Shown one piece after another: positions 1 to 7,613 of a DNA stretch of 11,102 bases. Made by a program: the position numbers and the translations under genes. Each line of letters begins with the position of its first letter. The first letter of the stretch is position 1. The notes under the pieces were generated by a model, which was not told where the DNA came from, made no database searches, and worked only from the letters and a program-made list of their open reading frames with translations. The stretch comes from Byssothecium circinans (Eukaryota > Ascomycota > Dothideomycetes > Pleosporales > Massarinaceae), in contig ML977022.1 of the NCBI GenBank assembly GCA_010015675.1, positions 15,036-26,137 on the forward strand, given 5' to 3'.

Positions 1-77
1 GATTACCTATACAAAACTGATCGTGGTGGGTATTTTCTGTGGTTGGTGGTTTCCACTTTTTTGGATGGTCCGGATAC

Positions 78-906
78 TTATGTCCTAGTACTGTAGTAGA
101 GGCGAGTTTGCGCCCTTGCCTCATTCCTTGTCGTAAAGACTATCTCAATGGGGGCGTTGTAGTCCACATTCATAACGTTATAGTGTTGGACCGCCCGAGC
201 GAGCGACTGGACGGTCTCCTGCGCGGAGGCATGGGTTGATGCGTTTGTCACGGCTCCCAAAGCGAGCTGAGTAGCACAAATCTACCTCCCGACTTCCTCC
301 TTGATGATGGCCGCTTGGCGGGTGGCAGCCTTCTCGTATTCCTAGACGAGGGTCTCGCGCGCCGTCAGCTGAGCGGGGTCTTCGTTCTCTTCGGTGATCT
401 CGTATATCTTTGCAAGGATCTTCAGATTCCTCACATTCGTCGTGAGGTCATCGAGCGTGACGGTCCCGCGTACATAATCGTAGAACCTGATATTGGTTAG
501 TGCATGGACCAATGCAACGCAGAATGAACACTCACCATGAATTTGGACCAAACAGCTCTTGGTGGAAGCCCTTGGGCAGACTTGAAACTTTGTCGGTGAA
601 GGCCTTGGCCTTTCTATCGTCAGTTCCGGGAGGAACCGTGCCGAACACTGCCCATGTGGGCTAGCCGTGGAGTTCGGGGTTTCGTAGCCACCAAAATCTC
701 ACGAGATTCCGAGTGTAGGGGCTGTTGAGTTGCCCTATCGGCAGAGGTTCAGACCGTGGTTCAACCTTGTATCCGGCGCCACCCTCTCCGGCGGCTGCTC
801 GAACATTCTGGGTGCCGGGCAAGTCTTGGAACCGTCTCGAGATTGGGGGATGGAGGTAAACGATATCTGCAACGTATACGATGTGGTCGATGTCAGAGCG
901 GGATAT
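78..906 (-). pseudogene. Decayed host gene of unknown function, one intron, three in-frame TAG stops
   Basis: I do not recognise the product. Read on the minus strand, exon 1 runs from about 906 to 536 and exon 2 from 486 to 78, ending in TAA. The intron (487-535, 49 nt) has a GTGAGT donor, an ACTAACC branch site and a CAG acceptor, and joins two reading frames through a split Trp codon (about residue 124). The joined frame has TAG stops at 661-663, 282-284 and 342-344 (about codons 82, 192 and 172). No in-frame ATG exists in exon 1. The ATA at 904-906 sits in a good start context, and I infer it was ATG, giving about 259 residues. Visible features are an aromatic run FWW near residue 71 and a charged helical stretch around residues 155-190. 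No signal peptide or membrane segment is obvious. Alternatively, an upstream exon supplies the start. Confidence 0.6.
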
Positions 907-990
907 GTTGGCGATGTTTGGAGGCGGGACGTGTCCCGAGTTGGTAAAGAGGGAGAAGAAGTTGTTGGCGGAGAGGCGGGGAGGAACAAC

Positions 991-998
991 TATATATA
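991..998 (-). promoter_or_regulatory. Possible TATA box of the decayed gene
   Basis: An alternating TATATATA run lies about 85 bp upstream of the inferred lost start codon at 904-906, a normal fungal distance. This is placement evidence only. Confidence 0.3.
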
Positions 999-1029
999 CC
1001 TGAGATATAGAATGGGCGGGGAGGGCTCA

Positions 1030-1802
1030 ACTCCCTCACTTCAAGGCATATCAAAATTCCCTCATTCTGATTACCAATATTTCTCTCCAGGTGAAGTGCG
1101 CACTCGCCTCAAAGAGCCAATAGACCCACAGACCGCTTTCCTCCCTCACTTCGTTAGTTTGCGCCGCCTAAATTTCAAGCAGGTGAGGTAAACGATCAAA
1201 AGCTGGGAACGTGCGGAAAACGGAAAGGGTACTTACTTGCAAACGTGTTGTAGTGCGTTCTCCTCCCTCACTGAAGACACGCTTTTGGAGTGGTTTTGAC
1301 CATGTTTCAAGCACCAGAGGCAAAAGATTAATAGAAACGGGAGCGTGCACCCACCTCAAGGGCGCAATCAAGCTGCAGTTCGCTCTACTCCTTCACCAGA
1401 GACGTGCTCTGAGAGTGACGCTGCCATAATCTTTTACCTTTACTTTGCGAAGCATGTGGCGCAGTCTCGAAGCGTGCGTGGGATACAACTCTGGCTTTTG
1501 AAAGAATGCCCCTCGGTGAAACGGAAATTTTAGGAAGTAGGCCTGATCGGATCCTTTGCAAATGATAACCAAGGTAAATACAGCGTGTAGTATCTTGCCT
1601 AAAAAGTTGAGCTTTACAGAATTGTTGCTCTCGAAGATCACCTTCCCACGGGGGAACGCCTAAAAAATTTCCACCATATAACTTCCGAGTCCCAGGAATG
1701 CAGTGTCCAAAAGCGAAGTCTTATATAGAGTAGATTACGGCGATGGGTTTGGGATTTGGTGAAATAGGAAAAGTGTAGTGATGCGCGAGGCGATTCAAGG
1801 AG
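1030..1802. other. Spacer with no supported gene
   Basis: Open frames here on both strands are short, lack recognisable motifs and have no supporting splice sites. The octamer CCCTCACT occurs three times (1033, 1143 and 1265, approximately) at irregular spacing of about 110-120 bp. I see no terminal repeats or transposase remnant. It may hold the 5' region or first exon of the decayed gene to the left, or a very degraded repeat. Confidence 0.4.
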
Positions 1803-1804
1803 TA

Positions 1805-1836
1805 CAACCCCCCCTCATGAACGGGTTGCTAGCGTG
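1805..1836. repeat. Right terminal inverted repeat of copy A
   Basis: This 32-bp end begins CAA followed by seven C, then TCATGAACGGG and the inner block TTGCTAGCGTG. It pairs with 3048-3079 except in the homopolymer, which is G-rich at the other end and at both ends of copy B. A TA lies immediately outside at 1803-1804. Confidence 0.88.
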
Positions 1837-1908
1837 GTTCAGTGGCGCGCGCACAGATGTAAGCGCTATGCTAATTTTGGTGTATTTTGTATAGTAATAT
1901 ATATCGTT

Positions 1909-2940
1909 TTAGTACTTTGTATAGCCACCCCCTGCCAGTATTACCGCCCAGCACCGTTGCTTCATCTCTCTAATATACTTTGTATACTCATTAACCTGAA
2001 TTTTCTCCCACTCCTCCATTATATACTGCTGTAGTTCCTGCTCTGAATGAGGGAATCGCTTTAACACTCGATATTTAAGTAGTCTCCATACGTTTTCAAT
2101 GGGGTTTAGATCTGGTGAGTTCGACGGCCAGCCCTCAGCCTTCCTAATACCTAGGGCTTGATAGGCTGAGGTAGTAGCCTTAGAGCCATGAATAGAGCAG
2201 TTATCCTCTATATAGATTAGCTGCCTGCCCTGCCGCTCCTCATATCTCTGGATAGCCTGAATGTAGGGTAGAATTCGACGTATATATACGTCAGAATCGA
2301 CCGTTCCTCTCTCTGTAAGCCACCCTTTTTTAAACTAGATTAGAGGACCTTTCCAGTATCGAGATATTAATCCCCAGGCGTGGCCAGCTGAGTAGTCTTT
2401 GAACTTAGGAATACAGCAGCTAGGTAGGTATTTCTCCTCCGCCCTTCTAGTCACCCAAACCTTACTATAGCTAAGAGATGCTGACATCTCATCCCCCCAT
2501 TCTACCTGATCCTACTGCTCGTTGGTCTAGAATACGTGATCCCATGCCCACATAAGACGCTCGTGCATATGCTTAGGGGTAAGGAGAGGCTTTTCAGTAG
2601 CTTTGCGGCGGTGATATAGCTCCTTCTCAAAGGCTTTAACTAGTGTACGGCGGCAGGCCTTAATACCTAGCTCATGAGTAATCTCCTCGCGAGTTTTCCG
2701 CCTCTGCTCAGCGTTCTCAGTAGCGTGGCGTACAAGGAGCTTTCGAAGTGGTGTAGTTATTTTAGAAGGACGGCCTTAAGGCTTTAATAGAGTAATTAGA
2801 GTACGTAGGCAGTGAGAAACTGTAGTTTAGGGTATCCCTAGCTTGGCTGAAATCTCCCTCTGTAATAGCCCATCCTCCCTAAGGGTCCAGATTTGAACGC
2901 GTTCTTTGTATGTGAGGCGGCGATTTGGTGTTTTTAGCAT
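1909..2940 (-). pseudogene. Tc1/mariner transposase remnant, five in-frame stops
   Basis: The frame runs from an ATG at 2940 to a TAA at 1909, 344 codons, the same length as in copy B and with no frameshift. N-terminal residues about 8-60 form a helix-turn-helix, followed by a GRP AT-hook-like motif and a second helix-turn-helix (about 60-115). The DDE-type core follows: WGDE with Asp150, YIEDN with Asp246, and SPDLNPIENVW with Glu282. I count 35 residues between the second Asp and the Glu. Premature stops are at 2827-2829 (TAA), 2776-2778 (TAA), 2527-2529 (TAG), 2512-2514 (TAG) and 2335-2337 (TAG), codons 38, 55, 138, 143 and 202. Compared with copy B, three replace Trp, one Gln and one Arg. 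Catalytic residues survive, but no functional protein can be made. Confidence 0.92.
2277..2292. repeat. 16-bp perfect palindrome inside transposase frame (copy A)
   Basis: GACGTATATATACGTC reads identically on both strands and encodes the stretch around DVYIR. The identical palindrome occurs in copy B at 7125-7140 although nearby codons differ. Confidence 0.6.
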
Positions 2941-3047
2941 TGTAGAGGAATAGGGTGGAATTTGATACCTCTAGTTACTAGTAAAACGCTTATAAAACAA
3001 AGTACTTGATTCTCGCAGCTTCCACGCACGGGCCTCCCCCCACCGAA

Positions 3048-3079
3048 CGCGCTAGCAGCCCGCTCATGACTCCCCCTTG
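3048..3079. repeat. Left terminal inverted repeat of copy A
   Basis: Read on the minus strand it begins CAAGGGGGAGTCATGAGCGG and continues into the inner block CTGCTAGCGCG, matching the end at 1805-1836. A TA lies outside at 3080-3081. Confidence 0.88.
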
Positions 3080-3081
3080 TA

Positions 3082-3617
3082 ATGCATGCCTGGTTTTCTT
3101 GGGGCGCAGTTTCAGATATATTCCCACTTGAGTCAAGATGTGCGATACGAGCAAGGCTGAGCTTTCACCAGATTTATTACACAACCAATTGGCGGAAGAC
3201 AGTGCTGGAATACATGCATAGCGATGTGAATATACGCACTCAATCTGAGGAGTGCGAACCTCAACAGATCACGTGACCTAAACCCAGAAGTCGTATGAGG
3301 CCATTACACATCGGTAAATTTGGCCCTCGTGGTCCTGAATCTGAATCCTTGAGCTCACGATAGGCGCAACTGGAGCTATTATCCAGCGAGTCCCCTGGGG
3401 TAATCCTCATCGATCTCGCAATACATGAGACTGGCCCCAAACTCCTCGTATCCTCCGACAGTTCCGGGCTTGAGATCACTACTTGGGGTGCCTTAAGTTC
3501 TCTGATATAGAAGAAATGTGTTCTGCCGTTAAACCTTTACAGCCTTGCTTCACCTGTGCTCAAACCGGCACAATTTTTAGTGGGTTCACGGGTCTTGTCG
3601 TCGGATATCATTTCACT
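3082..3617. other. Upstream region of the membrane-protein gene
   Basis: No independent gene is supported. It contains an 8-bp palindrome TCACGTGA (3269-3276), an E-box-type site of the kind bound by fungal bHLH factors, about 340 bp upstream of the chosen start. The last 135 bp (from 3483) are open in frame with the downstream gene, with an alternative in-frame ATG at 3516. Confidence 0.4.
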
Positions 3618-5882
3618 ATGTCCGAGGTCGATAATGCGTTCGTCAAGCAGGGATATTGGACGACTTGGAGCCAAGGCGCCGTTATGGGGAAAACAATCAC
3701 CATAACCTCTTCCAACGCCAACATCGTCATTTCTCTCCTCACCGTTCTAATTACGATTGCTGTTACCCAGTTATGGAGTCTCTGGATGTTTCTCTATCAC
3801 CAAACTCGCGCTACCGGCACACCTTCCGATGGTCTCTTTTGGCAACCACAAGTTCTGCTACGAACGTTCCCTACGCCGATGTCTCTTATGGCCGACTCGT
3901 TCAAGATTTGGTGGACATGGCGCAAAATTTCTAAAGACGCTTTCCTGCGCTCTATGTTGCCCATTTCACTGGCTGTTCTATTCGTTATTGGCACTGTCGC
4001 AAGCAGTATTCTCTCCACATACGTTATCTCAAGCACCAATATTGAGGTCTTGGTTGAAAGTCCTCATTGCGGAAAAGCCAATTATTCGGGCTTACAAGCA
4101 ACAGCAGGTCAGTTCAATCCAAAGCCAAATTTTCTACCAGCTTTAAAGTCATACGCTCGAGATTGTTATCAAAATCGAGCGGATCTGCCTTCGCGCTGTC
4201 AAAGCATCTTCAACAGACCCAACATTTCTCTCGCAATGGACGTCGCTTATTGCCCATGGTCACCGTCCATGTGCCCTTCCGACAACGGTTCTGCTCTATG
4301 TCTGGATTCGGGATTGCTCGACGAGTCACATTTTGGCTTCAATGTTGAAAGCCGGGATAGTGTCCGTTTTCGAAGGAAGGCGGTCTGTACCGTCTTGCCC
4401 CTCGGAGACCGCTTGTCAGTCATCAACGACATGAGCAGTAAACAAGCCAGTATTGGCAGGGATCTACTACCACACGAGCGATTCTGGGGCTTCCACTATG
4501 CCAATCTCCAATATCCAAGCTCTCAAAATTCCACACCATCATATATCCTTCAAAGCCAAATTGTATCCAACGTAACTACTACGTATGGGTCCAGGTAAGC
4601 AACAATCAACCACACTCATAACAGATACTAATACTTGCACAAGCGGGGTCACAATGATGGCAGCCGAACGGTACCGTACGTTGAACAATAGCATCATCGT
4701 ACCTCTCGAGGAAATGAATGTCACTGACGCCGACATCTCCATAAACGTCATCTGGCTCAACAGTGTTCGGTTCATGAGGCCAAATCATGATCCTCTATTC
4801 TTGTCTACGAAAACGGTGGAACTGAACATGCTCATGGCAAACACATCACTTGCATTGTACGCTCCAGATAATCCTGTTGGAGCGATTGGCTGCACAAACC
4901 AGGTCAGTCAGCGCCGTCCTGAATTATTAAAATCGGTCGATTGACAATGTCAGTATCAACTCTGCCATGCGCGAAAAGACCAAGAAGATTATTGTTCACC
5001 ATTGCGGGGCCTGCCCGACCCCGGTGATAACATAACTCCGGAAGCCAGCGAGACACAGTCCATGATGCTAGACCTCATACGCGATGCGGCATATTCACTA
5101 CCCAGCAGCTTCTTGGCTCTTGCCGGTGTGCTTTTGGCCGGTGATCCCCAGCAAACAACTTTAACTCAGCTTCCGGATGACCAGTGGAAGAAGGAAGTTA
5201 TAAATTGGGAAGCTCTTTCCTGGACGGGGATTCAGACTCTGCTTTCCGACTACGCAGTGGGGCCTGGGGTGCGAGAACCTTCGGGATACACCAAAACAGA
5301 TGCCCCGACAACGAAGGCAGGGAGACAATTGTGCGGCGCTATGAAGATGAGGAAGAGCGGTGTGTTTGCGTAAGCCCGCATCTATTTCAAAAACCTTCCA
5401 AAGCTCAACCAATATTGTAAAGAGCAGCCACACTTTTGACCCAAGATTATGCCCACCCGAAAAGCCGCGACTAAGCTGACTTGTATCCTGATAGGAATAT
5501 CAACGTCTTCGGTCTTTCCTTCATAATCACCATTACGGTAGTCACAACAACCCTCAACATAAGCATACTCCGCTTCTTCATCTTCCTCAGCAGATTCCGC
5601 CGCGCACTCTCCCCACGCATCGACCACTGGGTCAACGACGGCGTCTTCCAACTCCAGCGCCGCGCTTTCGATGCCGAAGGGCAAGGACTTTGGACACGCC
5701 TCGACAAAGAAATCCCCGCGACCTCTACAGCAGCAAAGCTCAAGGCTTTACCCGTGGTCAAGCCTCCTCCTTACAGCTCAAGATCAAAGTCATGTTTCTC
5801 CTCGCCTCCGCAGTTACCGCCACTAGATTCAATGACCTTAACGCCTGCGGAGACGCTTGTTATAGAGTCTTCGGAAATTTAG
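3618..5882 (+). CDS. Fungal multi-pass membrane protein of unknown function, four exons
   Basis: Exons are 3618-4594, 4644-4902, 4954-5369 and 5495-5882, giving 679 residues. Introns of 49, 51 and 125 nt have GT donors; the first has a TACTAATAC branch site and an unusual AAG acceptor, the only nearby acceptor that keeps the frame. The pattern matches an uncharacterised family of Pezizomycotina membrane proteins: GYWTTWSQG near the N-terminus, two hydrophobic segments (about 35-60 and 112-137), a large cysteine-rich loop with several Asn-X-Ser/Thr sites (about 138-550), an LPDDQW motif, then FANINVFG and a third hydrophobic segment (about 553-582) followed by LSRFRRAL and a cytosolic-type tail. 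The function of this family is not known to me. I chose the ATG at 3618 because it has A at -3 and gives a family-like N-terminus; an ATG at 3516 would add 34 residues. It lies between two inverted transposon copies yet has no internal stop up to 5880. Confidence 0.75.
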
Positions 5883-6050
5883 ACGATGGAGGAAGGAAGT
5901 GTGCCTATGAGGTCACTGCCTGTTGGTCCGTTGGCTGGAGATGATGGAAGGGGCTTTATTGTTCCCGCGTCGCGGAGAGACTCCGATATTCTAAATCAAC
6001 CTCTTGAAGAACTAAGCTCCTACCTTAATCAAACTAGAGATAGAGCCTAG
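5883..6050 (+). other. In-frame open extension after the membrane-protein stop codon
   Basis: After TAG at 5880-5882 the same frame stays open for 55 codons, to a second TAG at 6048-6050. The extension reads like a plausible soluble tail (for example GFIVPASRRDSDILNQPLEE). It may be the former C-terminus cut off by a CAG-to-TAG change, or chance. The first stop may equally be the genuine one. Confidence 0.35.
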
Positions 6051-6312
6051 AATTCCCTCGGCCGGTTATTCCGTAGCCTGCCAAGCAGCTACGTCACTTA
6101 GGTCCACGGGTGGTTAAAGAGATGAAGTGCATCGCTCTAAACCAAAAGACTAGTCCGTTTTTGAGGTCATACGCCGGCGAATCTGCTAAAACATTTTAGG
6201 TACGGAGGTGCTTAACATTTTAGATGGTTGGTGGCTGGTAGTGCTCACAGAGTAGGACCGAGCTCGGCCGTGAGTAGTGCCGAATGGTTTCTTCGGCGCT
6301 GCTACCATATGG
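6051..6312. other. Short intergenic stretch before transposon copy B
   Basis: No gene seen. AACATTTTAG occurs twice (6190-6199 and 6214-6223), the first inside the near-palindrome CTAAAACATTTTAG (6186-6199). The stretch ends in the 12-bp palindrome TACCATATGGTA (6303-6314), whose last TA is the target site of copy B. Confidence 0.4.
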
Positions 6313-6314
6313 TA

Positions 6315-6343
6315 CAAGGGGGGATCATGAACGGGCGATTCCG
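6315..6343. repeat. Left terminal inverted repeat of copy B
   Basis: It begins CAAGGGGGGATCATGAACGG and continues with the inner block GCGATTCCG. It matches the reverse complement of 7584-7611 apart from one extra A near the tip. Confidence 0.9.
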
Positions 6344-6446
6344 CTGTTCGGTGGGGGGAGGCCCGTGCATGGAAGCTGCGAGAATCGAGTACCTTGTTTT
6401 ATAAGCGTTTTGCTAGTAACTAGAGGTATCAAATTCTACTCCTATT

Positions 6447-6479
6447 CCTCCACAACGCCTCCACAACGCCTCTACAATG
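6447..6479 (+). repeat. Three tandem 11-bp units, the last containing the start codon
   Basis: CCTCCACAACG occurs twice (6447-6457, 6458-6468), followed by CCTCTACAATG (6469-6479), whose ATG starts the transposase. Copy A has only the single last unit at the same place, so the extra units were gained in copy B or lost in A. Confidence 0.85.
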
Positions 6480-7508
6480 CCCAAAACACCAAATCGCCGC
6501 CTCACGTATCGAGAACGCGTTCAGATATGGACCCTTAGAGATGCTGGATATCAACACAAGGAAATTGCACAAAAGCTTATGATTCCTCAGCCTACTATCT
6601 CACGCTGCCTAAATACACCCCAGACGCCGTCAAAGCCTCGAGGGAGGCCTCCAAAGATATCTACACCTCTTCGAATCCTCCTTGTTCGCCATGCTACTGA
6701 GAACGCTGAGCAGAGGCGGAAAACTCGCGAAGAGATTGCTCAAGAGCTAGGGATTGAGGCCTGTCGGCGTACGCTGGTTAAGGCCTTTGAGAAGGAGCTA
6801 TATTACCGCCGTAAGGCTACAGAGAAGCCCTTTCTTACGCCAGACCACATGGAAGGCCGCTTAAAGTGGGCTTGGGAGCACCTTGATTGGACTGAGCAGC
6901 AGTGGGATACAGTAGCTTAGGGGGATGAGATGTCAGTTACTGTTAGCCACGGAGAGGTTTGGGTGACTAGAAAGGTGGAGGAGAAATACCTACTAAGCTG
7001 CTGTATCCCTAGGTTCAAAGACTACTCAGCTGGCCACGTATGGGGGATAATATCTCAATCCTTAAAAGGTCCTCTTATCTGGTTTGAAATGGAGTGGCTC
7101 TCAGAGAGAGGAACGATCAATTCTGACGTATATATACGTCAAATTCTACCCTACGTTCAGGCTATCCAGAGATATGAGAAGCAGCAGGGCAGGCAGCTAA
7201 TCTATATAGAGGATAACTGCCCTATTCACGGCTCTAAGGCTACTACCTCAGCCTATCAAGCCCTAGGTATTAGGAAGGCTGAGGGCTGGCCGTCGAACTC
7301 ACCAGATCTAAACCCTATTGAAAACGTATGGAGACTACTTAAATATCGAGTGTCAAAGCGATTACCTCATTCCGAGCAGGAACTAAGGCAGTACGTGATG
7401 GAGGAGTGGGAGAAAATTGAGGTAAATGAGTACACAAAGTATATTAGAGAGATGAGGGATCGGTGCTGGGCAGTAATTCAGGCTGGGGGTGGGCATACAA
7501 AGTGGTAA
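6477..7508 (+). pseudogene. Tc1/mariner transposase interrupted by one TAG
   Basis: The frame runs from ATG at 6477 to TAA at 7506-7508 (344 codons), with one TAG at 6918-6920 (codon 148). The interrupted residue is the Trp that precedes GDE, two positions before catalytic Asp150; copy A keeps TGG there, so this is TGG to TAG. N-terminal residues about 8-60 form a helix-turn-helix (ERVQIWTLRDAGYQHKEIAQ), then the AT-hook-like PRGRPPK (about 54-60), then a second helix-turn-helix to about 115. The core has YIEDN (Asp246) and SPDLNPIENVW (Glu282), 35 residues apart by my count; Tc1-type enzymes usually have 34. A downstream ATG at 6930 opens a 192-codon frame, but that product would lack Asp150 and the DNA-binding domain, so it should not be active. 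Confidence 0.93.
7125..7140. repeat. 16-bp perfect palindrome inside transposase frame (copy B)
   Basis: GACGTATATATACGTC, identical to the one at 2277-2292 in copy A. Confidence 0.6.
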
Positions 7509-7583
7509 TAGAATGTAATTTTGTATGTAATCTATATAGAAAATGGTATAGCGTGAGCATTCGGTGGCGCTCGGTCGAACCGA

Positions 7584-7611
7584 CGGAATCGCCCGTTCAT
7601 GATCCCCCCTG
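7584..7611. repeat. Right terminal inverted repeat of copy B
   Basis: On the minus strand it reads CAGGGGGGATCATGAACGGG then CGATTCCG, pairing with 6315-6343. Just inside it is a short hairpin-like sequence TCGGTCGAACCGA (7571-7583). Confidence 0.9.
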
Positions 7612-7613
7612 TA

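Larger units (their letters stand above)
1805..3079 (-). mobile_element. Tc1/mariner-type DNA transposon, copy A (inactivated)
   Basis: The element is 1,275 bp, bounded by 32-bp imperfect terminal inverted repeats and flanked on both sides by TA (1803-1804 and 3080-3081), the target dinucleotide of Tc1/mariner elements. It carries one transposase frame on the minus strand. The leader between the left repeat and the start codon is almost identical to that of copy B (6315-7611); the few differences over about 90 bp are all transitions. The 3' part after the transposase is much more diverged. Copy A lies opposite in orientation to copy B, with the membrane-protein gene between them. Confidence 0.93.
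6315..7611 (+). mobile_element. Tc1/mariner-type DNA transposon, copy B (nearly intact)
   Basis: The element is 1,297 bp with terminal inverted repeats of 28-29 bp, flanked by TA at 6313-6314 and 7612-7613. It belongs to the same family as copy A: same transposase length, shared leader including a TTTTATAAGCG TATA-like box, and similar outermost repeat bases. One stop codon interrupts the transposase. Without repair in the genome it cannot code for its own transposase, but its ends look intact and might respond to a transposase supplied elsewhere. Confidence 0.94.

Noticed and set aside
730..1191. A 153-codon plus-strand open frame
   Set aside because: It lies antisense to the decayed gene's first exon, which has intron and frame support; it has no recognisable motif and opens without an ATG.
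1168..1641. Minus-strand open frames in the spacer
   Set aside because: They are short, lack motifs or splice support, and show no similarity to anything I recognise.
3483..3617. Upstream start for the membrane protein
   Set aside because: The frame is open from 3483, but that position is TTG, not ATG. The ATG at 3516 would add a Cys-rich stretch not typical of the family, so 3618 was preferred; 3516 stays as an alternative.
6930..7508. Separate 192-codon gene within copy B
   Set aside because: It is the in-frame continuation of the transposase after one TAG; the product would lack the first catalytic Asp and the DNA-binding domains.
7571..7583. tRNA B-box-like GGTTCGACC on the minus strand
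   Set aside because: The match to a B box is incomplete, no A box or cloverleaf is visible, and it lies beside a transposon terminal repeat as part of a small palindrome.
1805..7611. Composite transposon carrying the membrane-protein gene
   Set aside because: Each copy has its own TA flanks and distinct inner terminal-repeat blocks, so movement as a unit is not shown.
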